The position numbers and the translations under genes are program-made. The notes under the pieces are model-generated. The model was not told where the DNA came from, did not search any database, and saw only the letters and a list, made by a program, of their open reading frames with translations. Shown piece after piece: positions 34,743 to 49,400 of a stretch of 64,000 bases of DNA; the first letter of the stretch is position 1, and every line of letters begins with the position of its first letter. This DNA comes from Doryteuthis pealeii (Eukaryota; Mollusca; Cephalopoda; Myopsida; Loliginidae). The stretch is taken from contig CM042179.1 of assembly GCA_023376005.1 (NCBI GenBank), positions 19,370,419-19,434,418 of the forward strand, in the 5' to 3' direction.

Positions 34743-37700
34743 AATAAACACCTTCTGTATGCAGGTCTTTATTTTTTCAATTAGTAAGGTATAATCCTAA
34801 TCTATCCCTTTGAGCTGACTCTAATCTTTCTTCTTGACAGTTTCCTGTAATATCACCTTATTGAAGACCTTGATGCATTGGTTTTTAATGAAATATACAG
34901 TACTTTCTTCTCTCTGTTCTCATCAGTGATGATTTTTACCCATAGTAAGTAATGATCAAAGCTGGTGTTAAATGACTGAGATATCCTATAGTATACACTG
35001 CTTATCGACCATTATAGAATCAATCACCTAAATTAATACTCACACAACATATCTTCTTTTAAATTATTGCTCATAGAAATAAAACATAAAAAAATGTTTG
35101 TTTCAATTCAATCTTTTGTTATTTATTTTTGTTGTTTTGCAACATTTACACTAACCCTCATAACACATCCTTTACTACCCTCATGATTAACCATTTATCT
35201 TTGGACACCACATTTTCTTTTACAGTTTATAATTATACATAGATCTATAATGATCTTTTGATCATTAAATGATTTTATACATGATAGCAAGGAAAAATAA
35301 TTAAAAGTACTGTAATTTGACTTTTTTTAAAAACTATAAAAGTTTATGACTAGCATGATCTTTCTAATAGATAAAAAGAAAAAAAAACCCTGAAAGATAG
35401 CACCATTTTGATGAATGGAAGAAAAATATAAAATATTATCAACAACAATAAACATAAGATACACTTTGAATTATTCCTTTTACCATTGCTTTTTCATTAA
35501 AACAATATTTAGAGTTGGTATTGAATGATATTTTCTTTCATTTCTACCATTTAACATAAATGTTAATATAGGTCACATTTAATATATATCATATAGAACA
35601 AATATTCATTTTATATATTTTTAAAATGAAGTCAATATTACTGAAGATTCTCTGCTCTCTTAGATTGTTAACATAATCAACAGGCAAATAATTTTGCTCA
35701 GTTAAATAAGCATAACAGAACTGATAATTTTTCCAAAACCATATTTATGTTGTTTTACAGGAAATATGATACCCCATTTTTCATCTGTGGTGTAAGAAAA
35801 TTATCAACTAAATATATAAAGGACAGATTACTAACCTTATAAGAATCTGATGGTGGAGTTCCTTTAGCACCTTTTACGAGAACAGCATCAGTCATTCCTT
35901 CTGTAAAAATATTACATTGGTTATTCATTTTTTAATTATTTTAGTTAACATATTGCAGATTAAATTCTTTGTCTTTGTTATCACAACATTTTGGAAAATA
36001 TACTTTCTATCCTCCTTTAATTGTATTTTGAAATATCAAACATTCTCAAGAGATATACACTTTCTTTCCCATATACATAAAATCTGGTGCCTGCATTTGC
36101 ACTTGTAATCTTTTAAAACTGTCTTTTCCTAACCTGAACATTGAACTTATGACCTTCTAGTGCACTTAGTGAATTTCAGTAACACTCATTTGTGTTTTGT
36201 GTTTTTTGAATCTCAGATTCAGAGTTTGCTTGTTTTAGGGCCGGTTTAGCTCAGTTGGTAGAGTGTCGGATAAGGAACCACAAGGTTTTGGGTTCAATAC
36301 CAGCCCTCGCCAACTCAGTGTATGATTAGCACAGGGATCTGTGTGGTAAATTGAGGGGTTGATGGTAGGTGTGGTGCTCCACCTCAGACACCAAAAACAA
36401 TCTCCTTGGTCTAGCGCTATTGAAAAGGGGATAGACTCCCTTGCTGTCTGGCCAATACCGACTTCAGGCCACCCCGACAACTTTACTTTTATAAAGATAG
36501 ATATACAATTTGTTTCAATTTTTGAAAAAATATACTATTTCTCAAAATGCATATATTTGTAAATGGAAACTTTTTTCAATTTTAATAATCATATTTCATT
36601 ATTGATATTTGTACATTTTGCCATACATAAATGCCTTTTCATAGCAAATATATTGGCGTCTTTCAAACCTCACTGCTCATATTTTCTCTGCTACCATAGT
36701 AATGTTGTATAAGCAAAGTAGAAATCTCCCGATTCACTAATAAAAGATACATACACTCGCCAACAAAACAAACATAAGGCAGAGACCCCAAGACCGGAAG
36801 TGCCCTCTATCGGAGCCTAAAACAGAATGACCATTTTAACACATATCTGCGCATAGGCTCCGATCGGAGTTCCGCTTTGATAGTCAATTCCTGACATTAA
36901 ATAAAAATAAAAAAATTGGTAAATAAAATTCGCATTATCATCCAATGAAAGCGATTCCCGGGTGAAATGAAAATAACTTCATTTGATCCAACTTCAGCTG
37001 CCACTCTCTATAAAACGAACAGCTTTGAAAGGCACTGACAGTCAATGGTTCAGGCGTCAAGCGAACACATCTCACCAACGAGGGCTATCACAGCGAAGGA
37101 TACATCAAACGTGCCGATCACAAACCCCACCTACTTACCCAAACCTGACCTCACAAGGCAGTCAAGTCAACAAGCGAACATTTCTATATCATTCGACGAT
37201 ACAAAAAACGCTACTACTAAAACACAATATTCTGCCTAGAACAACAACAACAACAGATTATACTGACTGAAACAAGGAAATTCCATTTCGTTCAGCAACA
37301 GCTAACGAATCTAAAACACAAGACTCAACTTCTGCCCACCTACCTAACTACAACTGACTCGGCCACCTGACACTCACTGACTTTTATTCAAGACACAGCG
37401 CCTACCACACACACACACAATATTCTGCCTACATCACCACCCCACAACCACAGTCAAGCTGGACATTTTACGAACTTGATATTCACCCACAACTATCACC
37501 AAATTTATCCTGTAATTCTCATTTCTATCCTTTCACCGTTCTCATGTTTTTTAATACAATTTTAAACTTAAAATCTGTGTTTTGTTCTTTTCCTCATCAC
37601 CATACGCTTGCATGCTAATACGGTTTATTACAGTAACTTGTTGTAGCATAATTATTATGGTGTACGGAGTATTTGGGGATTGAAAAGAAAACGGTAATCC

Positions 37701-38350
37701 AATTTCTGGAGAAAGAGAAGGAAAAGAAAGACAAAAAGAGGTTAAAGTTTGGAAGGGTAAATACTCACCGACCAATGACCTCATAACTAGATTTAAAAAT
37801 AAAAATTCCGGGTTTTGAGTGGATGTGCCCCCCCCCCCAGACCACAAACAGAAGTAAAGAAAATTCGACCTCTTTTGCCGGACTCGAGAAGGGTTGGACA
37901 TGTTTGTTGGGGTTCCATCATGATATGTCTAGGGTAGGAACGAACAGCACGCATGAATGTGATTTACAATAGAACAGCTTGACCTTACTCTCTCACTCTC
38001 CTTCTCTCTGAAAAAGAACCCACGAGCCTAGAAATAAATAAACAACCTCTTTTTGACTATATGACTTTCGTGTGTTGTTACTCTGAACTAATGATGACTA
38101 CTACTACTACAACCTGACTTGGCCACTATGCAACACTTGTAATTTAATCCATCACATTTCACAGGGGTTGAGATTTCCTTTATTAATTTTTATACAAGCA
38201 TTGCTAATAAAATGGATTATTGTTTTTTTACCAAAGGGCTAAAAATTATAAGTTTTTTAAGTTCAGCTTTTTTTTTTTTTAATTAAGAGCCCTAATCTAT
38301 TTTACTTTTCTTTTATTAAAAAAATAATTAGATAAATAATTAAAAATTAG

Positions 38351-38381
<31 letters not shown>

Positions 38382-40155
38382 TTTTTTTAATGTATTTTTT
38401 ATGTTGAAGTTGGGCGTTATTATGAAGCATTTAAAAATAAATGAAGGAACTCGATGTTATGGAGTACTGGATTCACTTATTTTTTATTATTATTTATTAT
38501 CATAAATTTTTGGGATCGTTAGATTCCCTTCTTCAAATGAATGTCGCTCCTGTTCAACGGATCCTTTGTCTTTGTTGTTATTGACAGCGGCAATATATAA
38601 ATAATATATAAACAGTAAACAACAAACAAATTATATTACATATCTATTATAATATATAATTATCATTGATTTTCTTTTATAAAAAACAAAAAAACAAACC
38701 AGAAAACACTAAATAACACAAATTACATTACATAGGTTATTTTAGTTATCATTGAAGGTTTGTAAAAAATTGTTAAAACAGAAAATAACATAGATTAATG
38801 TACATAGCATTAAATTTATATATTATAATTGTACTATTAGTTACTAGTTACATCTAGCAAGTGATTTAATTCTTTAAAATCGTACTGCATCTGAAATAGG
38901 TACATTGTTCAAGAAAATACTTTAAAAGTTAAAAATATTATATTAATAATACTTTAATTATTATTAATTATCAGAGAAAAAAAATCAGAACATGAGAATT
39001 CACTTTTTTTGTATTATTCTTTTATTTTTGAATGCCTAAAAATGTTAAGCTTTAAAAATATATTATAATATGAGGTCAGGTAAAAAAAAATAAAAAAAAT
39101 AAGAATAATAAAGAAGGTAAAAAATTAATACTATCACTAATTAATTAAATTTTAGCAGTGATTCATTTTAACCAATTGATTTTTAATCCTATTTTGCGCT
39201 TAAACTGAGGAGTTTTGACAGGCAGATTTTGACCAAAAAACCCCTAAAAACACACTGAAGGTGTAAAATATCAAAAAAGAAAACCTTGGTTAAATTAAAA
39301 AAATGACAAAAAGAAAATATCATTTTTATCTTCCTTATTTTTACTTTATAAAATTATTTACCTATGTCAAGACATATAAGTCTTAAAATTGTATGTATAT
39401 TTAAAATAGGTCATAATGACCTATTTTCTAAATGACTTATGATTATAACTTCTTGGATTTTTAAAAGTTTTTTTTCTCAAGTAGAATTATTGTTCTATTT
39501 AAAAAAATATTATAAATGAATAGTTTGAATTAAAATTAATAATTATTTATTTTTATTATTAATCATTTTAAAATAGGGTCCCAAATTTAGAATTTGTTGA
39601 TGTTCCAGATTCTTAATGAATAAATCCAATTTTAATGTAAATTTTAAAATGAGAAAAATGTCAGTTGTATACTGAATCAAAATTCATATAGTTTTAACTG
39701 AATGCACTGAATCTCTTATTCTAAAATACAAATGATGTCTAAAAATTAAAGCAAAAAACATTTACTAGTTGGTTTATTATGATGCAAACAAAACATTATG
39801 TATATATAGTATACCAATACTATTATGTTACCTTTCCATGTAGCTATCAAATATAATACTTATTCCATCAGTAGATGACCACTGCTAAGGGAAACTGAGG
39901 AGAGGGTAGCTGGTCCTGCTGAAAATCACTTGACCTCCACTACCCTATGAATATGATATGAATTAATTTCTGTGTTAATTTTAACAATATAAACTATTTT
40001 TACAAATTTAAGTAATAATGGTACAAGTAAAAATGGCACAAATTGAAAAATAGGGAAAAAATTGCACAGCTATGTTGTTCAATAAGTTTATTGATATGTA
40101 TATACATATATACATATGTTTTGTGTCTGAAAATGTTCCTACATGATTTATAAGT

Positions 40156-40195
<40 letters not shown>

Positions 40196-43100
40196 GTCAT
40201 CCACAGACATGTGTTTCGGCATATCATGCCTCTTCAGTGTGGCTAGACACAACTATACTTGGGTAGGGTCAAACTATATATATATATATATATATATATA
40301 TTCCTACATGTTATATGGGATAACATTTCATTGCATTCTGACTGAAAAATAGTTTACTTGACAACACATTCTTCAAGTTGTCAAGTAAACTATTTTTCAG
40401 TCAGAATCCAATGAAATGATATCCCAACTTTTCATTGATGATTTCATGGTCTATTGATATCAGAAGATAAAACTCCACAGTCATATTACAATTTTTTGCC
40501 ATCTACAATCTTCAATTAAAATATCAATCCACAGTGTTGTCTTCAGTCTTATATAATAAAGTGATGATGTCTAGATGAGTCAAAGCCAATTTGATTTGGT
40601 TTGGTTTGGTTTGGTTTGTTTTACGGCATATCAACCTCAGTGGGTCATTTAATGCCGATAAAGTTTTGAAATAAATCAATTCTTAATGGATAATACAATT
40701 TTTTTATAAATACATTTTTCTATTTAACCCATAGATGGGACCCTAACAGGTACTACCACTCCAGGACAAAGTGGACCAGGGAGCAATGGTGATGAAGTGG
40801 TGCTCCACATTCCCCAAACCTCCAAAACTGGAACCTCACCATCAGATAGAGTTTAACGTCATTCCCAGGACATCTAGACCCGCAGCCACCGCCTTCTAGC
40901 ACCCATATGATAAAAAGGGGTTGGGGCTTGCCATAAGGGCAATAGGGAAAGCCAATTTGAAAGAAAATTATAAAGGCCAGTCTCAATACTTTTTGAACAT
41001 ATAAAGGTTTTTGTCTTATCTTTAAATCAGACCTTATGTGTTCTCTATGAAAATTGGTTCCAAAATGTTTTAGTTGTGGATAAATTTAACCCAGAAATTT
41101 CAGAAATTTAAACACAAAAATCACTTAAAATAGAATCATAATATATAAATCTAATGTATTAATGTATGTTGTTTTTTGTCATATAAATATTTTTTTAATT
41201 TTTTTTACAACTCTTCCATAATAAACAATAAATAATGTTTAGAGTTTCCTAATTTTTATTTTTTTACTTCTTAAAAAGATTTTATAAAAGAAATATCAAT
41301 GATTGCTGAAGCATGGAACAAATTACCTGCATCAGTTGTTGGCTGCCGAAACACTGCATCCTTCAAAACTTCCATGCTTCCTGTAATTTGACAACACTAT
41401 ACCTGATATACCCCTTCCATACACATGCACACATGAATGACTCACACACTGTTCATTTTCCTGACATTTGTACCTTATTCTATGTACTATACATACATCT
41501 TTGATGAGTTGTAGTGCACCTGAACACTGTATGCAATTTTAAGTAAAAGTCGTCAGGGCGGCCTAATGTCGGTATGAACCATACAGCGAGGGAGTCAACC
41601 CCCTTTTCACTAGTGCTAAACCAAGGAAACTGTTTTTTTTGCATCTGAGATGGAGCGCCACACCTACCATCAGCTCCATTACTTTATCGCACAGATCCCT
41701 GTGCTACTCATACACTGAGTTGGCGAGGACCAGTATCGAACTAGGAACCTTGTGTTTTCTAGCCAAACGCTCTACCGACTGAGCTAAACCGATGTAACAT
41801 AATTAATGTTTACAGTTTACTGTTTTGGCTGCATTATGGTTTTAAAGAACTGTCATCTGTATGGCACAATAAAACTTAGGAATGTGGTAATGGTAGCTCC
41901 ATCTAGCTAATGCCTCATCATTTTTTGCAGAAATGATACTGTTAGGATCATGGCTTGGAGCGGTGTACTGTTTACTGGTCAAACATATTTTAAGACGGGT
42001 GAATCTATAATTGCTACACAGAGTTTTTCATGCTCATTTCATGTTATATTGGAATGATACTGTTCAGTATTAGAATTTTCAACCTATAGCAGTTCTGTCT
42101 GGAACACATATCATTCTGACATAACATGAAAAAAAGTTTCACCTTCAAATGCATAGTGTGCACTTGTTCAAACCATGGAGCTACCATCACCACTTGCCTA
42201 AATTCACTTGCACCACACAGGTGACAGTTTAAAATGTGGGAGGTATTTCTGATGCACCCTGTATAAATTAGCATTGATTTTTCTTTCACAAAAACAAAAA
42301 ATTGCTATAAAAAAAGAATATTATATAATATAATATATATTATAAACAAAATGAATCTATATGACTATCTTGAGGTTATTTTATTTATCATTGAAGAGTT
42401 GTAAAAAAAAGCTTTAAAAATATTTATAAAACAGAAAACAATATAGATTAATGTACAATAAATCTATATATTATGATTTTGTATTTTATTTTAAATTATA
42501 TCTAGTAAGTGATTTTGTTCTTTAAAACCATAATGAGTTTGATTTATCTGTGGATGAAAACATCCAAAGCCAAATTATCTAGGCTGAACTGTCTGTATCT
42601 GAAAATTATATGATTTAAAAGAGTAAATATTATTGAAAATTATATACAGTTTGTAATACTACATAGAATCAGAATTATGATGTTATCATTTCATTTTTTT
42701 TAGTAAAAACTTTATTTGTATCACATTAACTTGATTTGCAGGATTTTCATTTTTAAGTTTTTATAGCTATCATTAGCATGAAAAATATAATAGGTAAAAA
42801 TAAAAATGTTAACCAAAAGGGCCTTATATTACTTTAACCAAGAGGGTTTGTTTTTGTTTTTGTCTAGACATAAGTTCATTTATCCACACATTGATACTAA
42901 CCAATTTCATTTATTTGTACTTGGCTAAAATCAGCTGTTACATCTGGTAATTGATATCTCTTAGGATCTCCAATTTCATATAACATTTGTTCACAAACTG
43001 TAGCTCGAGTGACACAACCACCACTTGATTGGGGTTTGGTTACTATAAATGAGCCATCGTCTGAAAATTCAACTATTGGGAAGCCAATTGTATCCCTTGA

Positions 43101-43387
43101 AGAAAAAGAAAAAGGTCAGAGTTTAAACATATTAAAAAAAAATAATTTTATTTTTATATTTCTATCTTAAAAGTCACAATTTAATTTCTTTTATGAAAAA
43201 GAATGATTTAAATATTTTATTTTATTTTTTTACTTTAATTTTGATGTCGGAATAGTTACCTAATTTTTCCATAATGTTAGTAAATGTGAGAACATTTTCA
43301 AAATTAATACAAAGGAACATTTAATATGGATAATGGGTAAGTAATTATTAAGGCCTAAGCATAATAATAAACAAGTTATAATATATT

Positions 43388-43433
<46 letters not shown>

Positions 43434-46400
43434 TGCAAAAATAACACATTGAAGCAAGATTGTTGTTACTACAACAGTATTAAAATTAAAATGCTTTAAT
43501 TTAGAGAAGAAAACAATTTCCAATTTGATAGTATTAGCGTGGAGATCTTTATTCATGCTCACCCCATTGTATAATCATTATAATATCTCAAGGGAGATAA
43601 ATATTAAATGCTAATTAGAATTTAATATTTATCTCCCTTGAGATATTATAGGGCACTTATTCATTTGGACATAATTATGATATATATTCTACAAATAAGA
43701 TATAATTCACAACCAAGTTTAATGACAATCAAAGTAATAATAAGTGAGTAAATAAATTGATAAATGAAATGAAGAAAACATTTTACCAAGAGTTGTTTAT
43801 TAGCAACAACAAAAACGAGTGCAAGTTTCACTTAAACAAATTGAATTTTACATTAATGTGGTTATTGTATTAGAAGATTGTAAAGTTCCTATTGAACAGG
43901 AAATAAATTAAATGATTTTATTAGGTAATTTCTTATATAAAATTAATGTTAAAATGGTAGAATTGTATGATCATTGCAATCATTGAAGAAAACATAACAT
44001 TAGATCAAATTATAACTATGATATGAATTGGAATAATGAAAGGGGAAAAGTAACTCACCAATTTTGAACTGTATGCCAATCACTAAAGTTACCTCCAGTA
44101 GCTTGGGCTCCACATTCTACTATGTGACCAGCAAGACTAAAATATAAACCATACAATCATAAGTAGTGCATATATAAGTAGAGCTGTGATATACAAAATG
44201 AGTATATGTTTTGGTATTGTGTTTATTTGTGTATTTTAATCAATTATTTATGTATTTCTTCATTTAATACTTTAATTTCATTGCCTTTTTTTTACCAGAA
44301 GTTTTTATTTGATTGAAGTTCTCAACTTTATTTTCATATATAAGACATATGTAATTCCAAAGTTTTTGTTTAAAGGTAAAAAACATATACAAAATATGAA
44401 AAAAAAAAAAAATTGTCCAAAGCTGAAAGATAAAAATAATGATAAGAATATTCTTTACCTTTATATTGATAGAAATATCTATGTTAGTTTTTGAGAAGTT
44501 CTATCCAATATTTTATACAGTTTAGTGCTGATATTACAATCATTTGTCTTAGAAATAACTTTCCTAAAAAAAAAAGTTTTACTTACCTACCAGATGCAAG
44601 TTGATCAAAATCATTCTTTTTGTATTTGAACTATTGTAAGAAAAAATGAATACATGTTTAAAATTAAAAGCAGTCATTCTACTAAATTTACATTGTATTA
44701 AAATTTGTTTATCTAAATTATAAAAAAGTTCAATTTATATGGGAGAGTAACTCTTTAAATATTTAAAAAGGAGGCTGTGACACAAGGTCAATTTTTAAGT
44801 GGAGTAAAGCTGGAGTTTTCCTTCTCCTAGTCTAAAGAACCCAGTCTGCCCTATAGTAAATACCTATAAGCTGGTGGAGAGAACATATGGATTATTGCCT
44901 TTCTCAAGTATGGTATGAAGTGAAACATAAAAAGTCTTTCCAAGGATTTGAACCTAGGTTACCAATTCCATTTCTCATGATGATAAGTGTTATGCCTGAA
45001 TGAAGTAAGAATTAACTAAGTTTGGTAAAATATGTCAGAGATTAAGATACTTAAAATTTCAATTTCAATTAAAATCAATGATTGCTTTTTATAAATTACC
45101 ATGATATAATATGATACTGTTGAAGATATCTAATTTAGAATTATTTATTTATATACATATAACAACCAAGATAAAGACAATATTCCAAGATATGTAAATA
45201 GTGTAGATATTAAAACCATCTATGATAATATACTATAATAAGATCCCACATATATTTCTATATTTATTTAACATAAAAAAGCAAGAGGCTAAGAGAAATA
45301 TTACCAAACTATTTCATTGGCATTCATAAGTTTATCAGCTGATGATGATAATATCTCATTCCTACTATAATTAAAGCAACGTTTATTTGTATATTTATTG
45401 TATTTGATATAATCCTAATCAATTAAATGATAACATTTAAAATAACACAAAAACATATATCAAGAATAAATAAAACAATCAGTGCAATAAAATTTCATTT
45501 ATTATAATTCATGTGTGAAATTTTAGTGAAATGCTATTTGTACATTAAAACAAGGTTATTCCCCTGAGCAACTATATTAATAGAAGTTTGGAAAAAATAA
45601 ATCAGTGTTATTGCAACTTTTTCTTTTAGTAACCATATTAAATAGTGTAGATTGTACAGTTACTATGTAATAATGATGATAAAGATTGTTTATTACAAAC
45701 AACACAATTATTATATTATATATATTTTTAGTATCCACTTTGTACTAGAATTGTCATGATTTTTTTTGCCATAAAGATGATAGTTATTATGCTATTGAAA
45801 CTTTTGACTAAATAAACAATTTACCACTGAAATATAAATTAATAACCTTATAAAAATAAAAGAGATTTTTTATTTATTCAATTTTTATCATTATTATTAT
45901 TAGAAAATATATTCAAAAATTCATACATTAAAACCTTTTATTAGTAAAGACTTATCAAGTTCATATATGCTATAATTTTTGACAGTACAGGTACACTAAT
46001 TAATCATTTTAATCTTAATTATTTTCAATTTTTATTGTTTTAATTGACATTTTCTATCTGAAGTATTCCTAGAATGTTCTAGTCTCAATCTTTTTTTTTA
46101 GATTATATGTTTTAATCATTTGGTTAGTTTGGTCTAATTTTTCATCTTTTTTATCACAGAAGAAGAGAGGATCACACCAATCTTTATGGAATTAAAATAA
46201 TAGATAAGAAATAAAATGGTTGAATGAATTCAAGTTTAACTTTTCAAATGGGATTATTGGTTAGATTCACCAAGTTCACAGGTTCAGTGTAAAACTATTC
46301 TATGACTGAACAAGCACAGGTAATAGATAAGATGTAGATTAGGGAGGAAATTGATGTCTTCTCAAAGAAAGTTAAGACATTCAAAAATATAAGTAGACAG

Positions 46401-49400
46401 AAATATTGTAATAAAAATAATTAAAACAGAAAATATATATAACTTGGAGTGGCAGTTTTTAAAAGCTGAATGAAGTGTAAAGTTTTATATAATTTTAAAT
46501 ATTCTATGTTTGTTTGAATTAGTTATTTTAAATATCAAAATTAACACATCATAAAAATTAAAGATTAGTATTATCGGCATTATTCGGACTATTTTCCTCA
46601 TCTTAATTATTATCTCTACAACGTTTCGGCCAATATGCCCTCCGGCCTTCAGGTATTTCTTGTCGGACTCGGGAACCTATGCAGACTCAGGAACCTTCTT
46701 TTCGAACTCAGGAACTTTCTTGTCGTAATCGGGGGCCATCACAGCACTTTGAACCTAACCCTTTATTCAGTCCATGGGGTTATCCTGTTCCTAATCATTG
46801 TGTTGTGTTAATTATTTTTCTATGTTACTGCCGCTGGTCAGGATTGAACCTCGAATCCAGAGATAACTGTCACTTAGAATTGTCTTAACCTAACTACCTT
46901 ATCCACTAGGCCATGTGTCCAATTGGACAATTGAGTGTGAATTTTGGGAACTTATAAACCGAATGTCTTGTTTTGGCTAGAATATCTACCTATTCATTTT
47001 ATGTATGATTTTTTAGCTAGACTCATATTGCGTTTTTTTTTTTCTGATCTAGCCTTTTTAATTATGGGTTCCCATATTGTATTAATTTCTATGCTCGGTC
47101 TACTTAACAACCCAGTACAGCCTCCTGATTATGACAAGAAGGTTCCCAACTACGACAAGAAAGTTCCCGAGTCCAAAAAGAAGGTTCCCGAGTCCGAAAA
47201 GAAATACCTGAAGAAGGCCGGAGGGCATATCGTCCGAAACATTGTACAGATAACAATGAAGATGAGGACAATAGTTTGAATAACGCAGATAATACTAATC
47301 ATCAAGACTCATCTCAAACATTCAGAGAAAAATTAAAGATTATTTAAAAAAAAAAAAACTATTTAGGGGCTATCATTCAAACACTGTAAAAGTATAGATA
47401 AGATTAAGGCATATAAAATAAATATAAATTCGTAATTAAATGAATAAAATAATTACAAAAAATAAAGAATTAAAAAAATGGGTAAAACAAATTAAGGGGG
47501 TCAAATAAACAAACAAAAATACTGAACCAAGAAAAATAATACTATGCAATTAATAAACAAAACATTTAGTAGCAAAATCAAAGAAAAATATAAACACATT
47601 GGAAAATAAAGGAAACACTGATTGGTTAATACTTACGGTATGAAGGAGAGGTCCAAGAACCAAGGCACTGTCAACACATCTGCCAGTCACAACAATATCA
47701 GCCCCAAGGTCAAGAGCTCTTGCAATAGGACCTGCGCTATAAGATAAAATAGAATATTCCTTCATAAGCAACTTCTTATCAGCAATAATGTCTAGATGCA
47801 GACCACTCAAAATGGCTGGTCAACAGGAACTGACCATCAATGCTACTTTCTAGGTCATATAAGTGGAAGAGGTCACTCAGCAAGACAAGCATATAGACTG
47901 ATGAACCAAAACATTACAAACAGCCACATAATAAGTTATTGGTCTTCTTTGTACTAAAAATACAACTCTAATGAGATCAAATATAGACCTGTAAATGTTT
48001 CCTTTTGGATATTGTGCAAAGATATTAACAATAAATACAAATTGTTGGTTCTACACACACTATAAATATTCTATGGGATTATGATCTGTGAAGTTTTATG
48101 GTCAGGACAACACAGTGACATTTTCTTCAGGCTTTTGAAAATATTTCAAGTTTATGACAGGACACATTTGCCTGCTGAAAGATTCTACTTATATTGTAGA
48201 ACATTGTTTAAGTGGTGTACCTGACAAAATAACATACACATGAAGTATATGAGCCAGTGTTTCCTAGCAGAATGTTGTTGCCCAAACCATCACATTGCTT
48301 TCATTACTGAGTTGATTTCTCACTGTACACACTTCTTATATTTTGTTCCCTTTAAAATTTGGAGAAAATAAGAATCATTGGATCAGGTGATACAAAGTTA
48401 AAGTTCAGATATTTGAATGCCCAGTGAAACCAAGATGACATGAAAACTATAGATAAATATGCATAAATAAAACAGATTCTACTATTTATATGTTGCTTTT
48501 AAGAATTTTAAATGTTGTTATGTAATTATTTGAATGAGTTACATTCATATAAAAAAATTATTTTCTAATCAGAAAGTTTTTTGTAGAAAATAATAAAAAT
48601 TAGGACTTTGAACATTTTAGAAGAAAAAAAAAACATTAAAATATCAATTTTAAGAAACACACAATTATTTTTTTCAAATTAACTGCAATTTTAATCCAAT
48701 ATGTTTTTAAAGAAATTTAAAAAAAGTAAATGTTGAAATAAAAAATAAAAATAGAAACTTTATATTATCAGTGGCAGCACATTCTTTATATCTGTGTGTT
48801 TCTACATTGACTGAACTGTTTATTATGAAATAATATTTTATATGGTGGTATTTCATTTATGATCTGGGTTAGTTGTTGTGATATTTCAAGATAACCTTAA
48901 CAGCCAAAGGAGCCAGGATCAATTTTTTTAAAGTGTCATAATACGTCACATTTTAATAATCACTGACATCAATTCTTATCTTCATGGATGACAGTGCCTG
49001 ACATTGTAGGACATATGTAGTTTGAAAACATTTGCAATGTAATGCCATTGATCATCATCATCATCATCATGTTGCGCAATTAGCATGGATATCCATGACA
49101 ATCTCTCGCCAACCTTCTCTATCATTAATTGCGCTAGAGAGGTCCTCTGCGCAGCATCCAGTATCCGTGCAGAGTTGGTCAATATAGGTCCTTGCTGGGC
49201 GGCCCACATTAGCATATCTATTGTGGAAATTTGTCTGAATCTATGTTGCTCTTTTAAAGTACTAATAAATATTCTTCATATAACATTCTTGTATTTTTAT
49301 TTTATAAAAAAAAACTTCAGAAAATTTGAATCAATCCTACTGTCTTTGATTGACTCAAAAATGTTTTCTTTACTAAATGCCAACATTTTACTGAATCTAC

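Larger units (their letters stand above)
35901..42901 (-). other. Intron 6 (7 kb), repeat-rich
   Basis: The largest visible intron. It holds SINE copies (36238, 41541), a possible decayed LTR-type segment (36740-38150), one of a pair of dispersed 200-bp repeats (38725-38935; partner 42372-42535), a SINE-like fragment and hairpin near 40.2-40.4 kb, a copy of the 'acggcatatcaacc' family (40590-40975) and a LINE end (41300-41385). The stretch 41870-42290 is an unassigned, less AT-rich block. Confidence 0.6.
44631..47636 (-). other. Intron 3 with a tRNA-like fragment and a fold-back element
   Basis: It contains a possible tRNA-derived SINE fragment at about 44930-45000 (minus-strand GGTTCAAATCC B box) and the fold-back element at 46563-47300. 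The rest is AT-rich. Confidence 0.6.

Noticed and set aside
36983..37270. Possible protein-coding gene in the less AT-rich block
   Set aside because: Short frames without domain, splice support or conservation signal; a decayed retroelement piece is more likely.
43391..43431. TA runs as promoters or origins
   Set aside because: More than twenty similar TA microsatellites occur through the window without any relation to genes.
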